Positions 1 through 9,855 of a DNA stretch of 64,000 bases are shown piece by piece. The position numbers and the translations under genes were made by a program. The notes under the pieces were generated by a model. The model made no database searches, was not told the origin of the DNA, and saw only the letters and a program-made list of their open reading frames with translations. The DNA is from Pseudoalteromonas byunsanensis (GTDB taxonomy: Bacteria > Pseudomonadota > Gammaproteobacteria > Enterobacterales > Alteromonadaceae). The stretch covers positions 41,640 to 105,639 of the forward strand of contig NZ_MNAN01000028.1 of assembly GCF_001854475.1 (NCBI RefSeq). The letters are read 5' to 3'. Each line of letters opens with the position of its first letter. The stretch's first letter is position 1.

Positions 1-60
1 TGGTAGCGCACTTGGTTTGGGTCCAAGGGGTCGCAGGTTCAAATCCTGCATCGCCGACCA
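1..60 (+). tRNA. tRNA-Pro(UGG), 5' end outside the window
   Basis: The visible 60 bases are identical to the 3' 60 bases of the two complete tRNA-Pro genes at 289 and 395, including the TGG anticodon loop, T arm and encoded CCA. The first 17 bases lie before the window. Confidence 0.93.
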
Positions 61-97
61 CTTTAAAGTAAGAATAGCAACATGAAGATGTTCGTAT

Positions 98-174
<77 letters not shown>

Positions 175-199
175 TTCTTATTTTAGTCCCTATGTAGTG

Positions 200-275
200 G
201 CGGCTGTAGCTCAGTTGGTAGAGCCCTGGATTGTGATTCCGGTTGTCGTGGGTTCAAGTCCCATCAGTCGCCCCA
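200..275 (+). tRNA. tRNA-His(GUG)
   Basis: The cloverleaf has an anticodon loop ttgtgat (GTG) and encoded CCA. The base before the 7-bp acceptor stem (position 199) is a G facing the C discriminator, matching the G-1 identity base of bacterial tRNA-His, so the mature RNA probably starts at 199. Confidence 0.95.
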
Positions 276-288
276 TCTACATACTCGT

Positions 289-365
289 CGGCGATTAGCG
301 CAGTTTGGTAGCGCACTTGGTTTGGGTCCAAGGGGTCGCAGGTTCAAATCCTGCATCGCCGACCA
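289..365 (+). tRNA. tRNA-Pro(UGG)
   Basis: A complete 77-base tRNA: acceptor cggcgat/atcgccg, anticodon loop tttgggt (TGG), encoded CCA. It is identical to the copy at 395 over its full length. Confidence 0.95.
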
Positions 366-394
366 CTTCTTCAAAGAACACATTTTATCTGCAT

Positions 395-471
395 CGGCGA
401 TTAGCGCAGTTTGGTAGCGCACTTGGTTTGGGTCCAAGGGGTCGCAGGTTCAAATCCTGCATCGCCGACCA
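395..471 (+). tRNA. tRNA-Pro(UGG)
   Basis: An identical duplicate of the tRNA-Pro at 289, separated from it by a 29-base spacer. No clear T-rich hairpin terminator follows. Confidence 0.95.
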
Positions 472-564
472 TCTCCTTATTTTTCAAGTAATCTAAAACC
501 ATCAATTAATTAACTAACTTTTAACCATTCAAGCCTTAATTCTTCATAAATTTATCCTGATTGC

Positions 565-592
565 TCGACTAAACGGTTTTATAGGTTATAAT
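565..592 (+). promoter_or_regulatory. sigma70-type promoter of tig
   Basis: A perfect -10 (TATAAT, 587-592) lies 16 bases after a 4/6 match to the -35 (TCGACT, 565-570). The implied transcript would have a leader of about 160 bases before the trigger factor start codon. Read by eye. Confidence 0.55.
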
Positions 593-758
593 GCCGCGTC
601 TATTGTTTAACATAGCGCCCGTGAAGGGCAGGCAACAAGAACAACACATGCAATTAGTGCTCAAAACGGACTTCCGTTGATAGGCTGATTACGGCATGAT
701 GTGCAACTTGTTTGTAAGGAAGGCGCGTTGTCGCCAAAATTGAAGATTGAGGTAAATC

Positions 759-2063
759 ATGCAAGTTTCTGTTGAGACGACTCAAGGCCTTGAGCGCCGT
801 CTGACTATCACCGTTCCTGCAGAGAACGTTGAGACTGAAGTTAAAAAACGCTTACAACAACTGTCTAGAACTCAGCGTATAGATGGTTTCCGTGTTGGTA
901 AAGTTCCAGTGTCTGTTATCGCAAAACGTTTCGGTGCTGCTGTTCGTCAGGAAGTAGCGGGCGAATTAATGCAACGCAATTACATTGAAGCGATTGTAGC
1001 TGAGAAAATTAACCCTGCAGGTGCGCCTTCTTTTGCACCAAAATCTTTGGAAGCAGGTAAAGATTTAGAATTTGATGCAACTTTTGAAGTATATCCAGAA
1101 GTTGAATTAAAAGACCTTGATAAAATCACTGTTGAAAAGCCAGTTGTAGAAGTAACTGATGAAGATCTAGCAAACATGCTAGAAACGCTTCGCAAGCAAC
1201 ACGCTACTTGGGTAGAAAGTGATGCAGCAGCAGGTGAAAAAGACAGAGTTACTATCGATTTCGTTGGTACTGTTGACGGTGAAGAGTTTGAAGGCGGTAA
1301 AGCAGAAGACTTCCCTCTAGAGCTTGGCCAAGGCCGTATGATCCCTGGTTTTGAAGAAGGTATCGTAGGCAAAAAAGCTGGCGAAGAAGTAGTCGCTGAT
1401 GTTACTTTCCCTGAAGAATACCACGCAGAAAACCTAAAAGGTAAGCCTGCGCAATTCACTATCACAGTGAAGAAAGTTGAGGTTCAAGAACTTCCTGAGC
1501 TAAATGACGAATTCGCAACTAAGTTCGGTGTTGCTGAAGGTGGCGTTGAAGGTCTTAAAGAAGAAGTTAAAAAGAACATGACGCGTGAGCTAACTCAAGC
1601 AGTTAAAGCAAACGTGAAAGACCAAGCAATCAAAGGCCTTTTAGAGCATAACGAAACTGATGTTCCTAAAGCGCTAATCGATCAAGAAATCGATGCATTA
1701 CGTCAACAAGCTGCGCAACGTTTTGGCGGCAACGCACAAAATATGCCAGAGCTTCCTGCTGAGCTATTCCACGAGCAAGCGGTAACACGTGTTAAGACGG
1801 GTCTACTACTTGGTGAAGTGATCAAAGCAAACGACATTAAAGTTGACGAAGCGAAAGTTGATGAGCTAATCGAAACTGTAGCGTCTGCATATGAAGATCC
1901 AACTGAAGTAGTTGCTTATTACAAGAGCAATGAACAAATGATGCAGCAAATGCGTAACGTAGCAATGGAAGAGCAAGCAGTTGAAGCTATTTTAGCTGCT
2001 GCAAGCGTTTCTGATGTTGCTAAAGCATTTGACGAAATCATGAATCCGAAGCAAGGTGCATAA
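759..2063 (+). CDS. tig: Trigger factor, ribosome-associated chaperone and PPIase
   Basis: Trigger factor binds the ribosome at the tunnel exit and shields nascent chains. At 434 residues it has the usual family length. The N-terminal ribosome-binding signature GFRVGKVP is at residues 43-50. An FKBP-type PPIase domain spans about 150-245 (contains [15 protein letters not shown]), followed by the helical C-terminal substrate-cradling domain. The ATG is preceded by gaggtaaatc. It heads the conserved order tig-clpP-clpX-lon-hupB-ppiD and has its own promoter and terminator, so it is probably monocistronic. Confidence 0.97.
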   Translation: MQVSVETTQGLERRLTITVPAENVETEVKKRLQQLSRTQRIDGFRVGKVPVSVIAKRFGAAVRQEVAGELMQRNYIEAIVAEKINPAGAPSFAPKSLEAGKDLEFDATFEVYPEVELKDLDKITVEKPVVEVTDEDLANMLETLRKQHATWVESDAAAGEKDRVTIDFVGTVDGEEFEGGKAEDFPLELGQGRMIPGFEEGIVGKKAGEEVVADVTFPEEYHAENLKGKPAQFTITVKKVEVQELPELNDEFATKFGVAEGGVEGLKEEVKKNMTRELTQAVKANVKDQAIKGLLEHNETDVPKALIDQEIDALRQQAAQRFGGNAQNMPELPAELFHEQAVTRVKTGLLLGEVIKANDIKVDEAKVDELIETVASAYEDPTEVVAYYKSNEQMMQQMRNVAMEEQAVEAILAAASVSDVAKAFDEIMNPKQGA

Positions 2064-2097
2064 TAAGTCATTGACTTAAAGCTAAGCTAACGATTTA

Positions 2098-2150
2098 ATG
2101 GCTCGAGATGTTCTACAATGGTTTGTAGTCTATCCGAGCCATTTTTATTT
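2098..2150 (+). terminator. Rho-independent terminator after tig
   Basis: The stem atggctcg (2098-2105) pairs with cgagccat (2135-2142), with an inner ctaca/tgtag helix, followed by a T-rich run (tttttattt). Confidence 0.8.
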
Positions 2151-2213
2151 GTAGGCACAAAATACCAACTAAACGCAGCTCCTTAAGCACGCTGCGGAGT
2201 AAGGAATAAAAAT

Positions 2214-2831
2214 ATGAATGACGGTATGATTGATCCCCTAAATGCATTAGTCCCTATGGTTGTTGAACAAACGGCTAAGGGTGAGCGCTCTTTCGATATT
2301 TATTCGCGCCTTCTAAAAGAGCGTATTATCTTTTTAACGGGTCAAGTCGAAGACCACATGGCCAACTTGATCGTTGCGCAGTTGCTGTTTTTAGAATCTG
2401 AAAGTCCTGAGAAAGATATTTTCCTTTACATTAACTCTCCAGGCGGCTCAGTAACAGCTGGTATGTCTATTTATGACACGATGAACTTTATTAAGCCGGA
2501 TGTGAGTACAGTGTGTGTTGGTCAAGCTGCGAGTATGGGCGCATTCTTATTATCAGGCGGCGCCAAAGGTAAACGTTACTGTCTACCTAATTCAAGAGTT
2601 ATGATCCATCAGCCTTTAGGTGGTTTCCAAGGGCAGGCTTCAGATTTTGAAATTCATGCTAAAGAAATCTTATCGATCAAAGAAAAGCTCAATCGCTTAA
2701 TGGCAGACCATACAGGTCAACCGTATGATATTGTTTCACGCGATACCGACAGAGACAACTTTATGAGTGCTCAGGATGCAGTTGAATACGGTCTCGTAGA
2801 TGCCGTTCATACGCGCCGAGAAATCAAGTAA
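2214..2831 (+). CDS. clpP: ATP-dependent Clp protease proteolytic subunit
   Basis: ClpP is the serine peptidase that forms the double heptameric chamber fed by ClpX or ClpA. The 205 residues include the catalytic triad in family positions: Ser107 in GQAASMGAF, His132 in [10 protein letters not shown] and Asp181 in RDTDRDNF. The short N-terminal extension before the mature axial-loop region is consistent with an auto-processed propeptide. clpX follows after about 125 bases, so the two are probably co-expressed, as is usual in gammaproteobacteria. Confidence 0.97.
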   Translation: MNDGMIDPLNALVPMVVEQTAKGERSFDIYSRLLKERIIFLTGQVEDHMANLIVAQLLFLESESPEKDIFLYINSPGGSVTAGMSIYDTMNFIKPDVSTVCVGQAASMGAFLLSGGAKGKRYCLPNSRVMIHQPLGGFQGQASDFEIHAKEILSIKEKLNRLMADHTGQPYDIVSRDTDRDNFMSAQDAVEYGLVDAVHTRREIK

Positions 2832-2956
2832 TTCTTACAGGTGAGGTCAGAAACCTCATCCTGCAACTATGCTAAAGTGAACTTTATTTGGTATAGTTAA
2901 AATCATGTATATGGTTACCGTATTCTTAGGTAACAACGAAAATAAGAGGTAGCTGA

Positions 2957-4240
2957 ATGTCAGATACTCCAACAGACGGCGACAAAAGTAATAAGCTCTT
3001 GTACTGCTCTTTTTGTGGTAAGAGCCAGCACGAAGTACGCAAGTTAATTGCCGGCCCTTCGGTATATATTTGCGATGAGTGCGTCGAACTGTGTAACGAC
3101 ATTATTAGGGAAGAGATCAAGGACATTGCACCCAGACATGATACGGGTGACAAACTTCCTGTTCCGAAAGAGATTAGAAATCACTTGGATGATTATGTTA
3201 TCGGTCAGGAACATGCTAAAAAGGTGTTGTCTGTAGCGGTATACAATCATTACAAAAGGCTACGTAGCCAAGGCTCAAAAAATGATGTTGAGCTGAGCAA
3301 GAGTAATATTTTGCTAATTGGTCCTACTGGTAGTGGTAAAACACTGCTTGCAGAAACCCTAGCAAGATTGCTTGATGTGCCATTTACTATGGCAGATGCA
3401 ACGACCTTGACTGAAGCAGGTTATGTTGGCGAAGATGTTGAAAATATTATTCAAAAGCTTCTGCAAAAATGTGATTACGACGTAGAAAAAGCCCAACGTG
3501 GTATTGTATACATCGATGAGATTGACAAGATTTCTCGTAAATCTGATAACCCGTCGATTACGCGTGATGTATCTGGTGAAGGGGTACAGCAAGCTTTACT
3601 TAAATTGATTGAAGGTACTGTTGCTTCGGTTCCACCACAAGGTGGGCGTAAACATCCTCAGCAGGAGTTTCTTCAGGTCGATACGTCAAAGATTCTGTTC
3701 ATTTGTGGTGGGGCATTTGCGGGTCTGGATAAAGTTATTGAGCAGCGCAGCCAGAAAAATACCGGTATCGGATTTGGAGCAAATGTTAAGTCATCAGATG
3801 CTTCGCGTTCTTTGAGTGAAACGTTTAAAGATGTTGAGCCAGAAGACTTAGTAAAATATGGTCTGATCCCTGAGTTTATTGGCCGCTTGCCTGTAGTAGC
3901 AACGTTAACAGAACTTGATGAAGATGCTTTAATCCAAATCTTAAATGAACCAAAGAATGCATTAACAAAGCAATTTGCAGCATTGTTTAAGATGGAAGAT
4001 GTTGAATTAGAGTTCCGCGAAGATGCATTAAAAGCAATTGCTCACAAAGCGATGGAGCGAAAAACCGGTGCACGTGGTCTTCGTTCAATCGTTGAAGGGG
4101 TGTTACTTGATACAATGTACGAGTTACCCTCGATTGACAACGTCAGTAAAGTGGTTGTGGATGAGACTGTAATTAAAGGCGAATCTGATCCTATTCTAAT
4201 TTATGAAAATAGCCCTCAGGACAAAGCTGTATCTGAGTAA
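2957..4240 (+). CDS. clpX: ATP-dependent Clp protease ATP-binding subunit ClpX
   Basis: ClpX is the AAA+ unfoldase that recognises tagged substrates and delivers them to ClpP. The 427 residues show an N-terminal C4 zinc-binding domain (Cys17, Cys20, Cys39, Cys42), Walker A GPTGSGKT at about 122-129, pore loop GYVG near 155, Walker B VYIDEID near 184-190, the RKH loop (GGRKHPQ) and the IGF-type ClpP-docking loop (TGIGFGA). The start is supported by aagaggtagctg just upstream. A strong terminator separates it from lon. Confidence 0.97.
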   Translation: MSDTPTDGDKSNKLLYCSFCGKSQHEVRKLIAGPSVYICDECVELCNDIIREEIKDIAPRHDTGDKLPVPKEIRNHLDDYVIGQEHAKKVLSVAVYNHYKRLRSQGSKNDVELSKSNILLIGPTGSGKTLLAETLARLLDVPFTMADATTLTEAGYVGEDVENIIQKLLQKCDYDVEKAQRGIVYIDEIDKISRKSDNPSITRDVSGEGVQQALLKLIEGTVASVPPQGGRKHPQQEFLQVDTSKILFICGGAFAGLDKVIEQRSQKNTGIGFGANVKSSDASRSLSETFKDVEPEDLVKYGLIPEFIGRLPVVATLTELDEDALIQILNEPKNALTKQFAALFKMEDVELEFREDALKAIAHKAMERKTGARGLRSIVEGVLLDTMYELPSIDNVSKVVVDETVIKGESDPILIYENSPQDKAVSE

Positions 4241-4255
4241 GCTTTTGAATAGTGT

Positions 4256-4282
4256 AAAAAGGAGCCAATGGCTCCTTTTTTT
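4256..4282 (+). terminator. Rho-independent terminator after clpX
   Basis: A GC-rich stem ggagcc/ggctcc with a 3-base loop is extended by A/T pairs and followed by seven or more T residues. Confidence 0.92.
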
Positions 4283-4290
4283 ATCAACGA

Positions 4291-4319
4291 GTTGAACTTT
4301 TTAATCACTATCCCCATAT
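4291..4319 (+). promoter_or_regulatory. sigma32 (heat-shock) promoter of lon
   Basis: GTTGAAC (4291-4297) and CCCCATAT (4312-4319) with a 14-base spacer match the RpoH consensus CTTGAAA/CCCCATNT. The site lies about 45 bases before the lon start codon. As I recall it, the E. coli lon heat-shock promoter has very similar elements. Confidence 0.8.
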
Positions 4320-4362
4320 AGACCGATATAAATAAAAATTAACGAAGTGTGAAGAGAATAAC

Positions 4363-6732
4363 ATGACGCTTGAGAGAACGGATCGAGTTGAAATTCCAGT
4401 GTTGGCACTGCGCGATGTCGTCGTATATCCACACATGGTGATCCCGCTTTTTGTAGGTCGAGAAAAATCGATAAAATGCCTAGAAGCGGCGATGGAAAAT
4501 GACAAACAAATCTTTTTAGTTGCGCAAAAAGACGCAACAGTTGATGACCCTAAAACTGATGAAATATACGATGTCGGTACAATTGCAACGGTATTACAGT
4601 TGCTCAAGTTGCCTGATGGCACAGTTAAAGTACTCGTTGAAGGTACTCAGCGTGCAAAAATCGAAGAATTTTTGGTAACTGACGATTATTTCTTAGCGCA
4701 GGCACAGTTCCTTGAGTCTCAAGATATCGAAGAACAAGAACAAGATATATTTATTCGCAGTGCGGTGAGTCAGTTTGAAGGCTACGTAAAGCTGAATAAA
4801 AAAATACCGCCTGAAGTGTTAACGTCGGTGTCAGGTATCGATGAGGCTTCTCGTCTAGCTGATACGATGGCCGCTCATATGCCTATCAAAGTACCTGAAA
4901 AGCAAAAAGTATTAGAGCTTAGCAGCGTAACCGAGCGCTTAGAGTACCTAATGGCGCTTATGGAAGGTGAGATAGATCTGCTTCAAGTTGAGAAAAAAAT
5001 CCGTTCGCGAGTAAAGAAGCAAATGGAAAAGTCTCAGCGTGAGTATTATTTGAATGAGCAAATGAAAGCCATTCAAAAAGAGCTTGGCGAATTAGATGAT
5101 GTGCCAGATGAATTCGAAGCTTTGAAAATGCGCATTAGCGAAGCACACATGCCAAAAGAAGCTGAAGAAAAGGCGCTGTCAGAACTTAATAAGCTAAAAA
5201 TGATGTCGCCGATGTCAGCTGAAGCTACTGTGGTTCGTTCGTACATAGACACAATGATAGGCGTACCTTGGAAGAAGCGCTCTAAAGTTAAAAAAGACTT
5301 AGCTGGCGCGCAAAAAATATTAGATGCAGACCACTATGGTCTAGAAAAGGTTAAAGATAGAATCATTGAGTATCTTGCCGTTCAGCAACGGACCAACAAA
5401 CTTAAAGGGCCTATTCTATGTTTAGTCGGGCCCCCTGGTGTAGGTAAAACAAGTTTGGGTCAATCGATAGCCCGCTCAACGGGTCGTAAATATGTTCGTA
5501 TGGCGCTTGGTGGTGTTCGTGATGAAGCTGAAATTCGTGGTCACAGACGTACTTATATCGGCTCAATGCCGGGTAAGTTAATTCAAAGCATGAGCAAGGT
5601 GGGTGTAAAGAATCCATTATTCTTGCTAGATGAGATTGATAAAATGTCATCAGATATGCGCGGAGACCCAGCGTCAGCCTTACTCGAAGTGCTCGACCCA
5701 GAGCAAAATAGCACTTTTGCTGATCACTACCTAGAAGTGGATTACGACTTGTCGGACGTTATGTTCGTAGCGACTTCCAATAGTTTCAATATTCCAGGAC
5801 CACTACTTGATCGTATGGAAGTTATACGTCTGTCTGGGTACACAGAAGATGAAAAACTCAATATTTCTAAGCAGCATTTGATCCCGAAACAAATCAAGCG
5901 TAATGGATTGAAAGAAGAAGAAGTAGTGATTGAAGATAGCGCTATTATTGGCATTATTCGTTATTACACTCGTGAGGCTGGGGTTCGTAACTTAGAACGT
6001 GAAATTTCTAAATTGTGCCGCAAAGCTGTAAAGAATATTTTGTTAGATAAAGGCATTAAGCAGGTTGTTATCAATCAAGACAATCTTGAGTCATTCCTTG
6101 GCGTACAGCGTTTTGATTACGGTAAAGCAGAAGACGGTGATCGAATTGGTCAAGTGACGGGCCTTGCATGGACGGAAGTCGGTGGTGACTTACTAACAAT
6201 TGAATGTGCGGCAGTGCCAGGAAAGGGTAAGTTGACGCATACAGGTTCGCTTGGTGACGTAATGCAGGAGTCGATACAGGCAGCGATGACTGTGGTACGA
6301 AATCGTGCTGACAAGTTACGTATCAATAGCGACTTTTACGAAAAACGTGATATCCACGTACACGTACCAGAAGGTGCTACGCCAAAAGATGGTCCAAGTG
6401 CAGGTATTGCAATGGTAACGGCATTGGTATCGAGCTTGACAGGTAACCCTGTTCGTTCAGATGTAGCCATGACCGGTGAAATTACCCTAAGAGGTGAAGT
6501 GTTGCCAATTGGTGGGTTGAAAGAAAAACTTCTGGCTGCGCATCGCGGCGGTATTAAAACTGTAGTGATCCCAAAAATTAATGAAAGGGATCTAAAAGAG
6601 ATACCACAGAACGTACTAGAAGGGTTGGATATTCACCCCGTTACTTGGATTGATGAGGTGTTATCATTGGCTTTAGCTAATCCAATAGAGAGTTTTGCCG
6701 TACAAAGCGGTAAAAATGAAGAAAAAGTCTAA
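4363..6732 (+). CDS. lon: Lon ATP-dependent protease
   Basis: Lon degrades damaged and short-lived regulatory proteins in the cytoplasm. The 789 residues contain the LON substrate-binding domain (about 10-200), the AAA+ module with Walker A GPPGVGKT starting at residue 356 and Walker [10 protein letters not shown], and the C-terminal protease domain with the Ser-Lys dyad Ser679 (DGPSAGIA) and Lys722 (GGLKEKLL), numbering that coincides with E. coli Lon. It is preceded by a sigma32-type promoter, so heat-shock induction is likely. Confidence 0.98.
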   Translation: MTLERTDRVEIPVLALRDVVVYPHMVIPLFVGREKSIKCLEAAMENDKQIFLVAQKDATVDDPKTDEIYDVGTIATVLQLLKLPDGTVKVLVEGTQRAKIEEFLVTDDYFLAQAQFLESQDIEEQEQDIFIRSAVSQFEGYVKLNKKIPPEVLTSVSGIDEASRLADTMAAHMPIKVPEKQKVLELSSVTERLEYLMALMEGEIDLLQVEKKIRSRVKKQMEKSQREYYLNEQMKAIQKELGELDDVPDEFEALKMRISEAHMPKEAEEKALSELNKLKMMSPMSAEATVVRSYIDTMIGVPWKKRSKVKKDLAGAQKILDADHYGLEKVKDRIIEYLAVQQRTNKLKGPILCLVGPPGVGKTSLGQSIARSTGRKYVRMALGGVRDEAEIRGHRRTYIGSMPGKLIQSMSKVGVKNPLFLLDEIDKMSSDMRGDPASALLEVLDPEQNSTFADHYLEVDYDLSDVMFVATSNSFNIPGPLLDRMEVIRLSGYTEDEKLNISKQHLIPKQIKRNGLKEEEVVIEDSAIIGIIRYYTREAGVRNLEREISKLCRKAVKNILLDKGIKQVVINQDNLESFLGVQRFDYGKAEDGDRIGQVTGLAWTEVGGDLLTIECAAVPGKGKLTHTGSLGDVMQESIQAAMTVVRNRADKLRINSDFYEKRDIHVHVPEGATPKDGPSAGIAMVTALVSSLTGNPVRSDVAMTGEITLRGEVLPIGGLKEKLLAAHRGGIKTVVIPKINERDLKEIPQNVLEGLDIHPVTWIDEVLSLALANPIESFAVQSGKNEEKV

Positions 6733-6789
6733 AAAAGTGCATGAAAGGGCTTTTCAAATTGAAAAGGTATGTTAACTTAAGCACTGGTT

Positions 6790-6821
6790 TCAAGCCTAGC
6801 CCTTATGTAGCCTAGGCTTGA
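6790..6821. other. Perfect stem-loop between lon and hupB
   Basis: The arms tcaagcctag (6790-6799) and ctaggcttga (6812-6821) form a perfect 10-bp stem with a 12-base loop. No T-run follows, so it is not a classical terminator; it may protect the lon mRNA 3' end. Confidence 0.5.
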
Positions 6822-6870
6822 TAAAGATTTCCGAATTAGAGAGTCGCTGTGATGTCTCTAAATTAACAAG

Positions 6871-6908
6871 CAAAAGTGGTATTCTTTCATATAGTCAGAC
6901 CACTTTTG
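6871..6908. promoter_or_regulatory. Inverted repeat in the hupB promoter/leader
   Basis: The arms caaaagtggt (6871-6880) and accacttttg (6899-6908) are perfect 10-bp complements separated by 18 bases, ending 27 bases before the hupB start codon. It could be an operator or a leader hairpin over the translation start region. Confidence 0.45.
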
Positions 6909-6935
6909 ATAATAACAATGTAAGAGGATGATATT

Positions 6936-7208
6936 GTGAATAAATCTCAATTAATCGATCAAATCGCAGCTGATGCTGATATTTCTAAAGCGGCTGCTGG
7001 TCGTGCTCTAGATTCATTCATCGAGTCAGTAACTGGTGCCCTAAAAGACGGCGACTCAGTAGCACTTGTTGGTTTTGGTACGTTTTCAGTACGTGAGCGT
7101 GCAGCTCGTTCTGGCCGTAATCCACAAACTGGCGAAACAATTCAGATTGCTGCAGCTAACATCCCATCTTTTAAAGCGGGTAAAGCATTAAAAGACGCTG
7201 TTAACTAA
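6936..7208 (+). CDS. hupB: DNA-binding protein HU-beta
   Basis: HU-beta is a small histone-like protein that bends and compacts DNA as a dimer. The 90 residues match the full family length, with the DNA-binding arm [20 protein letters not shown] and the C-terminal [11 protein letters not shown]. The start codon is GTG, preceded by taagagg, as in E. coli hupB. It is placed between lon and ppiD as in enterics, and ends at a strong terminator. Confidence 0.97.
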   Translation: MNKSQLIDQIAADADISKAAAGRALDSFIESVTGALKDGDSVALVGFGTFSVRERAARSGRNPQTGETIQIAAANIPSFKAGKALKDAVN

Positions 7209-7283
7209 TCCACTCAGGGATTGCAAACGCGGCTTTACGTAGCTTCACAACTTTTAAATTGTAAAAGCCGTGAACAGCTTCAA

Positions 7284-7319
7284 GAAAAAAAGCGTATCTG
7301 ATAAGATACGCTTTTTTTA
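7284..7319 (+). terminator. Rho-independent terminator after hupB
   Basis: The stem agcgtatct/agatacgct (7291-7299 with 7304-7312) has a 4-base loop and is flanked by an A-run and a run of T. Confidence 0.92.
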
Positions 7320-7377
7320 CATTAGCGATGAACTTCAAAGCGCAGTATGTGCTTTGGCTTAGATAAGAGAAGAACAA

Positions 7378-9288
7378 ATGCTTGAAAAGATCAGAGAGGG
7401 GTCTCAAGGCCCAGCAGCCAAAATTATACTTGGCGTAGTCATCTTGTCTTTTGCGTTAGCAGGGATTGGTGGTTACCTAGGTCAAACCACAGAGCAACCT
7501 GTAGCAGAGGTCAATGGCACAAAAATTAGTCAAACTGAGTTTGCTCGTGCGTATCAAAATGAAAGAGCAAGGCTTGAGCAACAATTTGGTGAGTATTTCA
7601 CACAAATTTCGGCAGACCCAGCTTACATGGCACGTATTCGTGAAGGTGTAGTGGACAGACTGATACAGCAAGAATTACAAAATCAACTAGCACTAGAGTT
7701 GGGTCTTCGCGTCAGCGATGAGCAAGTAAAAAATGCGATTTTAGAAATGTCGTATTTTCAACTAGGTGGTCAATTTAGCAATGATCGCTATTTGCAGCTT
7801 ATTCGTCAGATGAATTTCCAGCCAGATACTTTCCGTGAGTATTTACGTGAAGAAATGACGAGAAACCAGTTAGTGACTGCTGTGGCTGGGTCGGATTTCA
7901 TGCTGCCTTCGGAACTGAAAAGTGCGGTTGCTTTACAGCAGCAAACACGTGATTTGGACTATTTAGTATTAAATAAAGAAAAGCTTGCCGACAAAGTTGA
8001 AGTTTCAGAGCAAGAAATCAAAGATTATTATCAACTCAATCAGAGCCAGTTCCAATCACCTGAGCGTGTGGCTGTACAATACTTAGAATTAAAAGCAAGT
8101 GACATCGCGCCTGGGAAAGAAATTTCTGAGCAAGACGTACTGGCTTACTATGAAGAAAGTAAAAATCAGTACACAGCACCAGAGAAGCGCAGAGTATCTC
8201 ACATTTTGGTGGAAGGCAGTGTTGATGACGCAGAAGTTCAGCAACGCGCACAAGCAATATTGGATGAGCTAAAAAGCGGTGCTGATTTTGCGCAGCTTGC
8301 TCAAGAAAAGTCTGATGATATCGTAAGTGCAGAGTTAGGCGGCGACCTAGATTGGATCGAACGCGAAATGATGGACCCAGAGTTTGAAGCTGCTGCATTC
8401 TCACTCGAGAATGTTGGTGATATCACAGATGTGGTTGCGTCAGAGTTCGGTCTGCACGTGATTAAGTTAACGGATATTCAGCGTCAGCAAGTTAAGCCTT
8501 TTGAAGATGTAAAAGAAGAGCTGCGCGCAGAGCTTGAAAGAGCAGAAAAAATAGATGCATTCTATCAGAAGCAAACAGAAGTAGCAGAGCTTGCGTTTGA
8601 AGTTGCTGATAGTCTTCAAGATGCAGCAATTGCTGCTGGCGTAGAATTGAAAACAACTGACTTGCTTGCACGTAATATGTTGCCAGAGCCGTTAAACACA
8701 CTAGCTGTGAGTAGCGCTATTTTTACACCTGAGCTGCTCGAAGACCGTGTAAACTCAGAAGTGTTAGAGGTGGGTAGCGAGCATATAGTAGTTGTGAGAG
8801 TTAAAGATTATACGGCTGCTGCTGCTAAACCACTTGAGGAAGTAAGTGCTCAGATAAAAACTAGGTTGATAAATGAAAAAGCATCTTCATTAATCAAAGA
8901 GCATACTCAAACTTTGTTCGCACAGTTGCAAGATGGTAAGTTACTCGAAGAAATTGCTTCTGGCGAAGAGCTAGAGGTGCAATCAGATGAGGCGCTAACT
9001 CGTCAGTCTTACAGCGTTTCGCCTGCGATCGTCAGTAAAGCATTCCAGCTACCACATCCACTGGAAGGTCAGCCTCAGTTCGCTATGGTTGAGTTAAATA
9101 ATGGTGATGCGGCATTGCTTAAGCTTAATGCGGTGAAGACTCCTGAAGTGGGGAATGATATTGACGCGCAGCAAAAGCAAAGTATTACGATGACGCAAAT
9201 CAACCGAAACTACAATGCATTAGTGGACGCACTTGAGGCGCAAGCTGAAGTAAAACGTCCTAAAATTAACGTAGCAGAAGAAAATTAA
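7378..9288 (+). CDS. ppiD: Periplasmic folding chaperone PpiD (SurA/parvulin family)
   Basis: PpiD is an inner-membrane-anchored periplasmic chaperone near the Sec translocon. The 636 residues begin with a short cytoplasmic segment and one membrane anchor (about residues 15-35, IILGVVILSFALAGIGGYLG), then a SurA_N-like domain and a parvulin-type domain at about 265-365 (RRVSHILVEG; FGLHVIKL). The length and single TM segment fit the family. In E. coli PpiD prolyl isomerase activity is weak or absent, so the chaperone role is the safer assignment. Confidence 0.95.
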   Translation: MLEKIREGSQGPAAKIILGVVILSFALAGIGGYLGQTTEQPVAEVNGTKISQTEFARAYQNERARLEQQFGEYFTQISADPAYMARIREGVVDRLIQQELQNQLALELGLRVSDEQVKNAILEMSYFQLGGQFSNDRYLQLIRQMNFQPDTFREYLREEMTRNQLVTAVAGSDFMLPSELKSAVALQQQTRDLDYLVLNKEKLADKVEVSEQEIKDYYQLNQSQFQSPERVAVQYLELKASDIAPGKEISEQDVLAYYEESKNQYTAPEKRRVSHILVEGSVDDAEVQQRAQAILDELKSGADFAQLAQEKSDDIVSAELGGDLDWIEREMMDPEFEAAAFSLENVGDITDVVASEFGLHVIKLTDIQRQQVKPFEDVKEELRAELERAEKIDAFYQKQTEVAELAFEVADSLQDAAIAAGVELKTTDLLARNMLPEPLNTLAVSSAIFTPELLEDRVNSEVLEVGSEHIVVVRVKDYTAAAAKPLEEVSAQIKTRLINEKASSLIKEHTQTLFAQLQDGKLLEEIASGEELEVQSDEALTRQSYSVSPAIVSKAFQLPHPLEGQPQFAMVELNNGDAALLKLNAVKTPEVGNDIDAQQKQSITMTQINRNYNALVDALEAQAEVKRPKINVAEEN

Positions 9289-9301
9289 TCTTCAGAATAT
9301 G

Positions 9302-9330
9302 AAAAAGGCGCCCATTGGCGCCTTTTTATT
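9302..9330. terminator. Bidirectional terminator between ppiD and the yfiR-like gene
   Basis: aaaaaggcgcc (9302-9312) pairs with ggcgccttttt (9317-9327) around a 4-base loop. T-runs are present in both directions, serving the convergent genes. Confidence 0.92.
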
Positions 9331-9348
9331 TTCTTAGTAAGTTCACTC

Positions 9349-9855
9349 TTATCTTACCTCAGAAGCCAATTTTAGTAGATGAGCGCTAAAGCTAAGACCT
9401 TTTCGCTTAGCATCGGTCAGATTAACTCTAAAACTTAAGTTATTCGCATCCGCAATCAAACCAATCATAGCTCCTTGGCGAAATCCTTCACTTGTGTCTG
9501 CAACAACCAGTATTGGGGATTGTTCTATTTGGCTTAGCCAATATTTTGTTTGTTGACGGTTCTGTTGGCTTAAAAATAACACATCACATTGCTTTACTCG
9601 GTCATTGTCAGGTAGCTCAAGAGCAGTACTAGTTTGTTGCAGATTCTGAGCATGGAGTAGTGCCGAGACGGCTTTGAATAATTCGTGATTGCCAACCACA
9701 CAAAAGTTTAATGAATGTGGGGGAGGTGGCGGCCATTTACTAAATTGACTAAAGCGATATAAGAAAGCGGCTTTGAGCTCGTTTTCAGAGAGGTTTTGTC
9801 CATAACTAGGTAAAATAGACAAAAGTAAGAATAAACATAAGCAGACTTTTATCAT
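9349..9855 (-). CDS. YfiR-like (DUF4154) periplasmic protein
   Basis: Members of the YfiR/HmsC family are periplasmic regulators; Pseudomonas YfiR represses the diguanylate cyclase YfiN. The product (168 aa) starts with a signal peptide (MIKVCLCLFLLLSILPSYGQ) followed by the family pattern ENELKAAFLYRFSQFSKWP, a strand with Cys52 (NFCVVG) and Cys90 (QCDVLFLS). I chose the ATG at 9855, which overlaps the receptor stop as ATGA, over an upstream TTG, because it gives a clean signal peptide. It is the last gene of a three-gene operon whose first gene is a diguanylate cyclase, so control of that cyclase is a reasonable inference. Confidence 0.85.
   Translation of the reverse strand: MIKVCLCLFLLLSILPSYGQNLSENELKAAFLYRFSQFSKWPPPPPHSLNFCVVGNHELFKAVSALLHAQNLQQTSTALELPDNDRVKQCDVLFLSQQNRQQTKYWLSQIEQSPILVVADTSEGFRQGAMIGLIADANNLSFRVNLTDAKRKGLSFSAHLLKLASEVR

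Noticed and set aside
305..496. 63-residue open frame over the tRNA-Pro genes
   Set aside because: It lies on top of two complete tRNAs and its repeats are the tRNA repeats.
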